Shown: piece after piece, positions 52,578-60,911 of the stretch
How the letters are laid out: each line of letters begins with the position of its first letter
How positions within the stretch are numbered: the stretch's first letter is position 1
Position numbers and translations under genes: made by a program
Source: CAVUBL01 sp963837945
GTDB lineage: Bacteria; Acidobacteriota; Thermoanaerobaculia; Multivoradales; DATKCC01
DNA: 64,000 nucleotides
Direction: 5' to 3'
Assembly (NCBI GenBank): GCA_963837945.1
Contig: CAWIQD010000032.1
Location: forward strand, 62,001 to 126,000
Notes under the pieces: generated by a model
What the model saw: the letters and a program-made list of their open reading frames with translations, nothing else
Databases searched by the model: none
What the model was told of the DNA's origin: nothing

Positions 52578-54593
52578 CTACCCCTTCCGCTTCCCGCCCT
52601 GTCGCCCTGTGCCTCCGCTCTTCTTCGGCTCCCAGAGGGTCTTCTTGCGCTTGCCCTTCCGCTCGGGCGCTCCGCTCCTCTCTTGCCGCGCGCGGCGCTC
52701 GGCCTGGATCGCCTCGACCGGAGTCCGGCCGGCGAGGGTCGGGTGGGGCGTGGTCTCCCACGCGACCTGGCGCTCCACGAGAGCGCCGGCCAGGAGGCCG
52801 GGCCGGTCGATGCCGGCGCGGATCAGCTCGTCGCGCCAGAGGAGCCAGCGGCGATCGAGCTCGTCGTTGAGCTCGGCCTCGGTCAGGCCCTGCAGAATGC
52901 CCCAGGTGTCGTCCTCGCCCAGGCCGGAGTCGGGGACCAGGAGCCGGTCGACGACGTCGTGAAGGCTGCCGGGGCCCAGCTCGAGGTCGCCTCCGTCGCC
53001 GGCGTCCGGGTCGGACGAGCCCTCGACCACCGCCTCGAACGCTTCCCGCTCCCCGTCGAGGATCTCCTTCGCCCAGGGGCACTCGATCCCCTCCTCGGAC
53101 GCCAGGAAGTCGAAGAAGCGCTTGAGGGAGACGGGCACGGCCCGGCTCTCCGACAGCGACGCGGTGACCTCCCGCGGGTACCAGTTGTAGAGGAAGCTCC
53201 GGAGGTCGTACTCGTGGACCGCTCGGACGGGGATGCACTGGGAGCCGGTGAGGAAGTCGACGAAGAGGTACGCGTTGTGGCCGTGCTGGACGGCGGTCGC
53301 CTCGGAGAGCCTCTTCACCTCGACAAGGTGGCGAAAGAACCCGTCCACGAACCGCCGTTCCCGGGCCTGGAAGGACACCGCCTTCTCCCGGGTGGACGGA
53401 CGGGGCGCCAGGGCCGCCTCGGGCTCGGCCCCCGGGCCTTGCGCGTCCCCGGGCTCCAGGTGCTCGTACGGCCAGCTCGAGTCGACATCGTCCTCCCCGA
53501 CGCCGTACGAGAGGACGACGCCGGTCGGCTCGTCCTTCCAGCCTTCGACCGGGCGCAGCTCCTCGACCGCGCCGGCGTTCTCCGCCATGAAGCGGGGCAC
53601 GGCCTCGAGGGCCGCCAGCAGGTCCCGCGCGTCCGCGAGCGTCACGCCGCCGGCGGGCGAGTTGATGGCGAGGAGGCGCGGGTAGGCCTGCGGGTCGGCG
53701 ACCTCCCAGCCGGCGGCCGCCGCCTCGCGGACCGCGGCCCGGCCGACGTCGCACCCGGGGTCGAGGTGCAGGCAGATCACGCGGCCGGTGAAGTCGTCGA
53801 ACCCCGACTCCTGGTCGCGCCCCATCATCCTCCCGAAGTCGTCCGGCTCGGAGAACAGGTTGCAGCCGTAGACCTGGCCGCCGTTGCCCAGCGTGCAGAC
53901 CGTCCACCGCCGGCCGGAAGGCATCTCGGCCTCGAGGACGTCGACGTCCGCCAGCACCTTCCAGGGAGCGGCGCGCCAGAACCCGGCCGCGGCGTGGAAC
54001 AGGTCCGCCACGAGCTCCGGCGGCAGGTCCCACGCCGCCCAGGTCTCGGTGCCGGCGAGGTGGTAGCGGACCTGGATCCCGGCGGTGTGCTCGGCGAGCT
54101 CGAAGGCGGCTTCGTCGAGGGCCGGGAGGGGGCCGGAGGTGACCCCCATCTCGGCCGTGCCCTGGAGGCATGCGGCGACGCCACGCTCGACGTGGGGCAC
54201 GAGCGCCGGGTAGCGCACGCGCACGCGTTGGGGCATGCCTCCCGCGCGGTTGCAGGCCGCGATGAGACCGCGGACCAGGGCTTCGGCGAACGGCTCCGCC
54301 TCCGGAGACGGGTGGTCGAGGACGTCGGTGTGGACCACGAAGCCGCTGGCGGCGCCGACGACGAGGAGGACGCCGGGGCGGGCGGCGGGGTCGTTCTCGA
54401 TCCGCGCCGGCATGGGCACGACGTCGGCCTGGAGCTCGACCTCGGCCGCGATCTCCGCGCGCGCCTCACTCGGGCGGCGGGGGGCGCCTCGGGCGGACCC
54501 GGTGGATCCGGCGGTCTGGTCGAGCTTCATGCAGCATTTCTTGTACTTCTTGCCCGAGCCGCAGGGGCAGGGGTCGTTGCGTCCGGTCTTCAC
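52578..54593 (-). CDS. SEC-C motif protein with a recombinase core-binding-like domain
   Basis: A 671-residue protein. The N terminus is a SEC-C zinc motif, RNDPCPCGSGKKYKKCC (residues 5-21). A middle domain of about 300 residues contains VRYHLAGTETWAAWDLPPEL and DFTGRVICLHLDPGCDVGRA and is of a type I know only as an uncharacterised bacterial domain. Residues of about 400-510 follow the pattern of the helical N-terminal core-binding domain of tyrosine recombinases (GFFRHLVEVKRLSEATAVQH, VSLKRFFDFLASEEGI), without the catalytic domain. The C terminus is Lys-rich (RKGKRKKTLWEPKK), likely nucleic-acid binding. Function unknown. Confidence 0.75.
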   Translation of the reverse strand: MKTGRNDPCPCGSGKKYKKCCMKLDQTAGSTGSARGAPRRPSEARAEIAAEVELQADVVPMPARIENDPAARPGVLLVVGAASGFVVHTDVLDHPSPEAEPFAEALVRGLIAACNRAGGMPQRVRVRYPALVPHVERGVAACLQGTAEMGVTSGPLPALDEAAFELAEHTAGIQVRYHLAGTETWAAWDLPPELVADLFHAAAGFWRAAPWKVLADVDVLEAEMPSGRRWTVCTLGNGGQVYGCNLFSEPDDFGRMMGRDQESGFDDFTGRVICLHLDPGCDVGRAAVREAAAAGWEVADPQAYPRLLAINSPAGGVTLADARDLLAALEAVPRFMAENAGAVEELRPVEGWKDEPTGVVLSYGVGEDDVDSSWPYEHLEPGDAQGPGAEPEAALAPRPSTREKAVSFQARERRFVDGFFRHLVEVKRLSEATAVQHGHNAYLFVDFLTGSQCIPVRAVHEYDLRSFLYNWYPREVTASLSESRAVPVSLKRFFDFLASEEGIECPWAKEILDGEREAFEAVVEGSSDPDAGDGGDLELGPGSLHDVVDRLLVPDSGLGEDDTWGILQGLTEAELNDELDRRWLLWRDELIRAGIDRPGLLAGALVERQVAWETTPHPTLAGRTPVEAIQAERRARQERSGAPERKGKRKKTLWEPKKSGGTGRQGGKRKG

Positions 54594-54700
54594 GGCGAGA
54601 TAGCTCCTGAGCGCAGCTTAGCAGGAACCGGAGAGGGGCCGGGATGGGCTGGCGCGAGGATGTCGTGCAGCTCCATCGTTCGGAGCCAGCCGCAGGGCCT

Positions 54701-54980
54701 GGCCGGCCGAGGCAGAGCTCGGCCCGGGGAGCGGAGGCGCCGGACGGCGGGCATCGACTCCGGAGAGCCGTTCGGTGCCGGTCAGACCGTTCGCCCGGCC
54801 GAGACGGAGCTCGGCCGCTTCACCCGTTCGGAGTGGTGGGCGAAGGCGATCCCGGATGAAGCGGCCGAGCTCTGCCTCGGCCGGGCGATCCCCGCAGCCG
54901 GCACCGAGCCACCCCTCGGAGCCGACTCGCCTCCCTCACCCATCCCGCTTCTCGGGCCGAGCTCTGCCTCGGCCGGGCGA
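54701..54980. repeat. Cluster of four family 1 palindromic repeats in a 500-base gene-free stretch
   Basis: Between 54594 and 55102 there is no gene. Copies of GGCCGAG-RCRGAG-CTCGGCC lie at 54701-54724 (plus, cut after the stem), 54791-54835 (plus, with GCTTCACCCGTTCGGAGTG), 54856-54888 (minus) and 54954-54980 (minus). The second and third form a facing pair, like the paired REP units of a BIME. Confidence 0.8.
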
Positions 54981-55102
54981 ACGGCACGGTCGGCTCCGAA
55001 CGCCCCGGTCCTCCGGGGCTGGTAGGCATCTTGAATCGACTTTCGGGCATCGGGGGGACTTGTCTTCACCACCCGACCGAACTCACCAAGGAGGCTCACA
55101 TC

Positions 55103-55990
55103 ATGTCCAAGGATCGACTCACCGTTCTCGTCGTCGGCGCCACCGGCACGCAGGGGGGCGCCGTCGCGCGCTCGCTGCTCGCCAAAGGGCACGCCGTCCG
55201 CGCTCTCACCCGCACGCCCGACTCCGAGGAGGCGCAGGGGCTCCGCGAGATGGGCGCCGAGGTCGTCGAGGGCGACCTCTCGGACCCCGATTCGCTCGAC
55301 CGCGCCGCCCGCGGGGCCGACGCCTTGTTCGGCGTCACCGTGCCCTACGGCGGCTTCGATGCCGAGGTCGCCCAGGGGCGGGCGATCGTCGACCTCGTCT
55401 CCCGCGCCGGCCTCCGGCACCTGGTCTTCTCTTCGGTGGCGAGCGCCGACCGGGACACCGGCATCCCCCACTTCGAGTCGAAGGCCCGGACCGAGGAGGC
55501 GATCGACGAGGCCGGCATCCCGGCCACGGTGATCGCGCCGGTCTTCTTCATGGACAATTACCTCCACGACGGCGACTTGCGCCGCGGCCTCGAGAACGGC
55601 CAGTACCTGATGCCGATGCCGCCCGACCGCGCCCTCCAGCAGATCGCGGCCGACGACATCGGCGCCATGGCCGCCTTCGCGTTCGAGAACCGCGACCACC
55701 TGCTGGGCGCCCGGATCGAGATCGCCGGCGACGAGCTGACCGGCGAGGAGGTGGCGCGCAAGCTCTCCCGGGCCCTGGGCCACGAGGTGCGCTACCAGGA
55801 GATGCCGATCGAGACGCTCCGCGAGCAGAACGCGGAGTACGCCACCATGTTCGAGTGGTTCGTCGAGGTCGGCTACTCGGCCGACGTCGAGGCGCTGCGC
55901 CGCGGCTTCCCCGAGGTCGGCTGGCACCGCTTCGAGGAGTGGGCCGAGGAGGTGGCGGCCCGGGAGCTCGCGCCGGCGGCGGTCGGCTGA
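55103..55990 (+). CDS. NmrA-like NAD(P)-binding reductase/sensor
   Basis: A 295-residue protein. ATG 55103 has a strong ribosome site (AAGGAGGCTCAC), which decides the start. The N terminus is a Rossmann motif, LVVGATGTQGGAVARSLLAKG, followed by RALTRTPDSEEAQ, VEGDLSDPDSLDRAARGADA and HLVFSSVASADRDTGIPHFE. These fit the NmrA/HSCARG group of atypical short-chain dehydrogenases. The usual catalytic Tyr-x3-Lys is replaced (HFESK), as in NmrA-type redox sensors. The gene stands alone between two repeat clusters. Confidence 0.88.
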   Translation: MSKDRLTVLVVGATGTQGGAVARSLLAKGHAVRALTRTPDSEEAQGLREMGAEVVEGDLSDPDSLDRAARGADALFGVTVPYGGFDAEVAQGRAIVDLVSRAGLRHLVFSSVASADRDTGIPHFESKARTEEAIDEAGIPATVIAPVFFMDNYLHDGDLRRGLENGQYLMPMPPDRALQQIAADDIGAMAAFAFENRDHLLGARIEIAGDELTGEEVARKLSRALGHEVRYQEMPIETLREQNAEYATMFEWFVEVGYSADVEALRRGFPEVGWHRFEEWAEEVAARELAPAAVG

Positions 55991-56023
55991 GGCGGCCGCC
56001 GCACGACCGGGAGAGGGGTCGAG

Positions 56024-56541
56024 GGATGCGCACCGTCGGCTGCCCCGCGGACCGTTCGCCCGGCCGACCCGTTCGACTCGCTTCGCTCGCTCAGGGCGGA
56101 GGGCAGAGCTCGGCCGCTTCATGGGTCCGGAGTGATTCCGCAACCACGAAAGGCGCTGGGCGGGGGCGTCCCCTTCCCCCCCGTGGGGTGGGAAGGGGAT
56201 CGAGGGGATGCGGGGGGGATCCGGTCAACGGGCACCGGCGGCTGCCCCGCGAGCGGTTCGCCCGGCCGAGACAGAGCTCGGCCCGAAGACCGCTTGCGGC
56301 AGGGATCGGCTCTCGGCTCCGAAGAGTCGCTCGATGCCCACCTGGGGGATCGCCCGGCCGAGACAGAGCTCGGCCGCTTCATGGGTTCGGAGTGAGTCCG
56401 CAGCCACGAAAGGCGATGGGAGGGGGCGTCCCCTTCCCCCCGTGGGGTGGGAAGGGGATCGAGGGGATGCGGGGGGCATCCAGTCAATCGTCCCCTTCCC
56501 CCCCGGTGGGGTGGGAAGGGGATCGAGGGGATGCGGGGGGC
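56024..56541. repeat. Composite repeat array: family 1 and family 2 units in tandem
   Basis: The 557 bases from 55991 to 56547 hold no gene. Family 1 copies lie at 56056-56135 (plus, split by a 33-base insert), 56257-56284 (plus, cut after the stem) and 56351-56395 (plus). Family 2, GTCCCCTTCCCCCCGTGGGG-TGGGAAGGGGATCGAGGGGATGCGGGGGG, lies at 56165-56220, 56422-56480 and 56490-56541. A linker CCGCAACCACGAAAGGCG joins family 1 to family 2 in both full units, and CGGCTGCCCCGCG precedes family 1 at 56038 and 56240. So a unit of about 150-200 bases has been duplicated. Confidence 0.82.
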
Positions 56542-56547
56542 ACCTGA

Positions 56548-57645
56548 TCAGTTCACCCAGTTGCCGTCGTCGTCCCGGCCCCCGGGCTCGTCGTCCTCGG
56601 GCTCGAGCGGCGGCGGCACCGGCTCCGGCGCCTCCGGCGGCACGACGCGGTAGGGGGTGCTGCGCACCCGCCAGCGGGTGGCGGCCTCGTCCTCGACCTC
56701 CCAGCGCTCCATCATCTCCCGGGTGCGCAGGCGCCGGCGCCAGGCGGCGAAGAGAAACAGGGCCGTGATCGCGATCCAGAGGGTGCCGGCGCCGGTCAGC
56801 GCCGGGAGCCAGCGGTAGAGGGCGAGGCTGCCGCGGCGCCAGCCCTCCTCGGACTCGGCCAGCGAGTCGCCGGTCGCGGCGCGCCAGGCCTCCCGGAAGT
56901 GGAGGCTCCCCGGCGTGCCCGCCCGCTGCCGGAGCTCGGCCAGGACCCGCCGCACCACGCCTTCGCCATACTCGTCCTCGGACCAGCGGATGAAGTCGAA
57001 CGAGGCGGCGTAGGCGAGCGGCGCGCCGCTTTCCGAGGTGGCGAAGGCGCGGTCCATCTCGTCGAGCGTCGGCAGGCTCTCCATCAGGAGCGACGAGCTG
57101 TAGACGTAGACGTCCTTCAGAGTCCAGCGGCGCTGCTCGCGGGTCGCCACCCCTTCGTGAAACCAGCGCGGCACGAGCTCGCCGCCGGCCGCGTCGTGGA
57201 TCAGCAGGTGGGTCACCTCGTGGGCGAGCACCGCGCCGGGGTCGCCGAACGGGTAGCGCCCGGCCTCGGCGATCCGGATGGCGCCGATCCGGGAGTCTTC
57301 GAGGGCGAAACCGGCGGCCCAGGGCGGCGCCGCGCGGTCGAGACCGGCGAGCTCCGGGTCCGAGCGCGTGTCGGGTGGGATCAGGACCATCAGCATCGGC
57401 CCGGCCGGCTGGACGCCGAGGTCGTCGGTCACCGAGGGCAGGAAGGCGCGGGCGCGCGCGGCGAGCTCCTCGAGCGTGGCGCGGTAGGCGGCGGGCCCCT
57501 CGAGCCAGACCGGGCCGGCCTGGATGCGCACGCGGCCCGCGCCGGCCTCGGGCGGGAGCGCGGCCGCGGCCCGCCCGGCCACCCTTCCCGTCCCGAGCGC
57601 CAGGGCGAGGAGCAGGAGGGCCGCGAGGCTCCGGCGCGGGGTCAG
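56548..57645 (-). CDS. Membrane-anchored peptidase-MA-like (HExxH) protein
   Basis: A protein of about 365 residues with a signal peptide (SLAALLLLALALGTGRVAG), a peptidase-MA-like domain with HEVTHLLIHDAAGG (about 142) and a downstream Glu in RWFHEGVATREQ, then a membrane helix (GTLWIAITALFLFAAW) and a Pro/Glu-rich acidic tail. The layout suggests a periplasmic zinc protease tied to the membrane. The start is uncertain: no ATG/GTG/TTG precedes the signal peptide in frame. The most likely start is a rare CTG at 57645 that overlaps the antiporter stop (CTGA). Confidence 0.75.
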   Translation of the reverse strand: MTPRRSLAALLLLALALGTGRVAGRAAAALPPEAGAGRVRIQAGPVWLEGPAAYRATLEELAARARAFLPSVTDDLGVQPAGPMLMVLIPPDTRSDPELAGLDRAAPPWAAGFALEDSRIGAIRIAEAGRYPFGDPGAVLAHEVTHLLIHDAAGGELVPRWFHEGVATREQRRWTLKDVYVYSSSLLMESLPTLDEMDRAFATSESGAPLAYAASFDFIRWSEDEYGEGVVRRVLAELRQRAGTPGSLHFREAWRAATGDSLAESEEGWRRGSLALYRWLPALTGAGTLWIAITALFLFAAWRRRLRTREMMERWEVEDEAATRWRVRSTPYRVVPPEAPEPVPPPLEPEDDEPGGRDDDGNWVN

Positions 57646-59552
57646 GGCGCCCCTCCCCCGCCGGAGCGCTCGGCCTCGTCCGCGCCCTCCCCGGCCTCCG
57701 CCGCCTCCGCCGCCTGCACCAGGTAGGGCGCGAGCGCCTCCGGCAACCCCTCGCCGGCGACCATGACGGTCAGCCGATCGAAGCTCCGGAGCGCCTCGAG
57801 ATCCCGAGGATCGATCCGGAAGGAGGGCACTCCATCGCGCCAGGCGACGAGCGGCACCACCGCGTCGTCCGCCTCGCCCACCTGGAGACGGAGCGCCTCG
57901 ATCGCCTCCGGATCGCCGAGGTCGAGCGTCGCGAGGAGCGCCCGCCCGGCCTCGAAACGCCGGGTCCAGCGACCGGGGTCGAGCGGGCGGCCGCCCACCA
58001 GGTCGATCCACGCCCGGCGCACCCGTCCGAACTCCTCGGACGGCCGCTCGAGCGCCACCGCCGGGTGCTCGACGCCCAGCTCGTCGCGCACCAGCTCCGC
58101 CACCAGCAGGTTCAGCTCGTCGTTGGTGGTGAGCGCCACGACCTGGGTGTCGCGCTGCACGCCGGCGCGCTCGAAGGAGGCGACGTCCCGGGCATCGCCG
58201 CGCACCGCCCCGATGCCGCGCTCGCGGAGGCCCTCGAGCTTGCCCGCCGCCGAATCGAGCACCGTCACCCCGCGGCCGGCCGCCGCGAGCACGGCGGCGA
58301 GCGCCTCGGTGAGCGCGTGGGCACCGACCAGCACGGTGAGGCGCCTCCTCGGGTCCCGCGCGTACCCCAGCGCGCGCGGCAGGACCAGCGCCATCGCGGT
58401 CGCCCAGACGCCGGTCACCAGGATCGTCAGGTAGACCATCCCCTCGAGCGCGGCCGAGCCGGGCAGCCCGGCCTGGCGGAGCTGGCGCGCGGCGAGCGAG
58501 GCGACGGCGGCCGCGACGATCCCCCGGGGCGCCGTCAAGGCGACCACCGAGCGGCCGGCGAGGTCGAGCTCGCGGGCGGGCACGGAGAGCGCCACGGCCA
58601 GCGGCCGGACCAGCAGGATCAGGCCGCCGACCACCACCAGGCCGCGCCACCCGAGGTCGTCGAGCGTGCGCAGGTCGAGCTGGGCCGCGAGGAGCACGAA
58701 GAGCACCGAGATCAGGAGCACCGTCAGCTGGCCCTTGAACTCGCGCAGGCGCACCAGGTCCGGGATGTCGGCGGCGGACATGGTGAAGCCCATGACCACC
58801 GCGGCGAGGATGCCCGACTGCGGCGCCTGGTGCTCTGCGAGCGCGTAGGCGAACAGGAGGATCGCGAGGATCGTCAGGTTGCGGATGTCGTCGCCGGTCC
58901 GCCGCGAGCCGATCACCAGCTTGGCGGCCGAGCCGGCGGCGAAGCCGATCACCGCGCCGATCACCACCAGCCAGACCAGCTCGCGCCCCAGCACCTCGAC
59001 CGGCACGTCGCTGCGGTCGATGGTCTGGAGCACCAGGTAGGCGAGGACGGCGCCGATCGGATCGATGATCAGCCCTTCCGAGACCAGCACGGTCGCCACC
59101 CGCCGGGGCACGATCATGTGGCGCAGGAGCGGCGTGACCACGGTCGGGCCGGTCACGGTGACGATGGCGCCGAACAGGGCCGAGGTGCTCCAGGGCATCG
59201 CGAGCAGCACGTGGAAGAGCCAGGCGGCTCCCACCGCGGTCACCACCAGCCCGATCGACAGGAGGTTGCGCACCGCGCCGCCCACCCGCCGGAGCTGGCG
59301 CGGATCGAGCGACAGGCCCCCCTCGAAGAGGATCAGGGCGATCCCCAGGTGGATCAGCACCTCGAGGCCGCCGCCCAGAGCGCTCGGATCGACCAGCGCC
59401 GTGACCCGCACGCCGAGCATCCGCCAGAGCTCGGGCCCGGCGAGGATGCCGGCCGCCAGCAGGGGCAGGATCGCCGGCACCCGGAACCGCTCGGCGACGA
59501 TCTGGGCCGCGATTCCGAGGACGATGGCGGCGACGACGGTGGTCAGGATCAT
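57642..59552 (-). CDS. Na+/H+ antiporter (CPA family) with TrkA-N domain
   Basis: A 636-residue protein. Residues 1-390 hold about 12 membrane helices with the CPA1-type signatures LILFEGGLSLDPRQLR, AIVTVTGPTVVTPLLR and EGLIIDPIGAVLAYLVL (the Asp of the ion site). Residues 405-520 are a TrkA-N/RCK domain (LTVLVGAHALTEALAAVLAA, GDARDVASFERAGV), followed by a regulatory tail. Such antiporters exchange Na+ or K+ for H+ under nucleotide control. The gene starts 15 bases after the ychF stop and overlaps the next gene, so the three form an operon. Confidence 0.9.
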   Translation of the reverse strand: MILTTVVAAIVLGIAAQIVAERFRVPAILPLLAAGILAGPELWRMLGVRVTALVDPSALGGGLEVLIHLGIALILFEGGLSLDPRQLRRVGGAVRNLLSIGLVVTAVGAAWLFHVLLAMPWSTSALFGAIVTVTGPTVVTPLLRHMIVPRRVATVLVSEGLIIDPIGAVLAYLVLQTIDRSDVPVEVLGRELVWLVVIGAVIGFAAGSAAKLVIGSRRTGDDIRNLTILAILLFAYALAEHQAPQSGILAAVVMGFTMSAADIPDLVRLREFKGQLTVLLISVLFVLLAAQLDLRTLDDLGWRGLVVVGGLILLVRPLAVALSVPARELDLAGRSVVALTAPRGIVAAAVASLAARQLRQAGLPGSAALEGMVYLTILVTGVWATAMALVLPRALGYARDPRRRLTVLVGAHALTEALAAVLAAAGRGVTVLDSAAGKLEGLRERGIGAVRGDARDVASFERAGVQRDTQVVALTTNDELNLLVAELVRDELGVEHPAVALERPSEEFGRVRRAWIDLVGGRPLDPGRWTRRFEAGRALLATLDLGDPEAIEALRLQVGEADDAVVPLVAWRDGVPSFRIDPRDLEALRSFDRLTVMVAGEGLPEALAPYLVQAAEAAEAGEGADEAERSGGGGAP

Positions 59553-59567
59553 GCGATCCCCCGCCGG

Positions 59568-60659
59568 TCAGACGTTGAAGCGGAAGTGCACCACGTCGCC
59601 TTCCTGCACCAGGTAGGTCCGCCCCTCCGAGCGCAGGCGGCCGACCTCGCGCGCGCCCTGCTCGCCGCCGTGGCGGACGAAGTCGTCGTAGGCGATCACC
59701 TCGGCGCGGATGAAGCCGCGCTCGAAGTCCGAGTGGATCTTGCCCGCCGCCTCAGGGGCCGCCGCCCCGCGGCGGACGGTCCAGGCACGGACCTCCTTGG
59801 GGCCCGCGGTGAAGAAGGTCAAGAGACCGAGGAGGCGGTAGCCGGCCCGGATCACCCGGTGGAGGCCGGGCTCCGCGAGCCCCAGCTCGGCGAGGAGCTC
59901 GGTGCGGTCGGCCTCGTCGAGGGTCGCGAGCTCGGCCTCGAGCGCGGCGCACACCGGCACGACCTCGGCCCCCTCCGCCGCCGCCCGCGCGCGCAACGCA
60001 TCGAGCAGCGGGTTGTCCTCGAAGCCGTCCTCGTCGACGTTGGCGACGTAGAGCACCGGCTTGGCCGAGAGCAGGTGGAGCGAGGCGAGGAGCGGCCGCT
60101 CGCGCTCCTCGAGATCGAGGGTGCGGACCGGCCGGCCCGCGGCGAGGTGGGCGCCGACCCGATCGAGGACCGCCGCCAGCGCGACCAGCTCCTTGTCGCC
60201 GCCCTTGGCCGCCCGGCGGCTCCGGTCGGTCACCTTCTCCACCGTCTCGAGGTCGGCCAGCAGGAGCTCGGTCTCGATCACCTCGACGTCGGAGCCCGGG
60301 TCGATCCGGCCTGCGACGTGGGCGACGTTGTCGTCGTGGAAGCAGCGCACCACGTGGCCGATGGCGTCGGTCTCCCGGATGTGGGCGAGGAAGCGGTTGC
60401 CGAGCCCCTCGCCTTGCGACGCCCCGGCCACCAGCCCGGCGATGTCGACGAACTCGATGGTGGTCGGCACGATCCGCTCCGGGTGGACGATCGCCGCCAG
60501 CTCGTCGAGGCGCCGGTCGGGCACCGGCACCACGCCGACGTTCGGCTCGATCGTGCAGAACGGGTAGTTGGCCGCGTCGACCGCGCTCGCGGTGAGGGCG
60601 TTGAAGAGAGTGGACTTGCCGACGTTGGGCAGGCCGACGATGCCGAGACTGAGTGCCAT
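59568..60659 (-). CDS. ychF: Redox-responsive P-loop ATPase YchF/OLA1
   Basis: A 363-residue protein starting at ATG 60659. The G1 motif is GIVGLPNVGKSTLFNALT, switch II is VDIAGLVAGASQGEGLGNRFL and the YchF-specific NVDEDGFEDN replaces the classic NKxD, in line with ATP preference. The C-terminal TGS domain ends with GAAAPEAAGKIHSDFERGF and YDDFVRHGG. It is a conserved ribosome-associated ATPase of the OBG class. The frame extends 47 codons upstream through the family 2 repeat, but that part is not conserved-looking. Confidence 0.96.
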   Translation of the reverse strand: MALSLGIVGLPNVGKSTLFNALTASAVDAANYPFCTIEPNVGVVPVPDRRLDELAAIVHPERIVPTTIEFVDIAGLVAGASQGEGLGNRFLAHIRETDAIGHVVRCFHDDNVAHVAGRIDPGSDVEVIETELLLADLETVEKVTDRSRRAAKGGDKELVALAAVLDRVGAHLAAGRPVRTLDLEERERPLLASLHLLSAKPVLYVANVDEDGFEDNPLLDALRARAAAEGAEVVPVCAALEAELATLDEADRTELLAELGLAEPGLHRVIRAGYRLLGLLTFFTAGPKEVRAWTVRRGAAAPEAAGKIHSDFERGFIRAEVIAYDDFVRHGGEQGAREVGRLRSEGRTYLVQEGDVVHFRFNV

Positions 60660-60666
60660 GATCTGA

Positions 60667-60728
60667 ATCCCCCCCACATCCCCTCGATCCCCTTCCCTCC
60701 CCCGGGGGGGATGGAACGCCCCCACCCG
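60667..60728 (-). repeat. Family 2 repeat, single copy
   Basis: Read on the minus strand this matches the 56.2-56.5 kb units (GGAAGGGGATCGAGGGGATG then a run of G), with GGGGGCGTTCCATCCCCCCC in place of the left part. It fills the space between the divergent ychF and S1 genes, only a few bases before the ychF start, so it lies in the ychF leader. TTGGAC (60826) and TATCCT (60847) may be the S1 gene promoter. Confidence 0.7.
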
Positions 60729-60911
60729 TCCTGCAGCGCGACTTTCCGGGGGAGCGGAAGGCGGGGGGCAGAGTCTCGCAGGAACCGCCGGGCGGTTCAA
60801 GGCACCCCGGATCGTCGCTCGTCTTTTGGACCGGACCGCTTTGCGGTATCCTTGCGTGCTGCCGGTCGCAGCATCCTACCTATCCCGATCCGCGAAAGCC
60901 CTGGAGCACCG

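Noticed and set aside
54594..56547. CRISPR array
   Set aside because: The repeats are irregularly spaced, occur in both orientations and are joined to a second repeat family; there are no cas genes.
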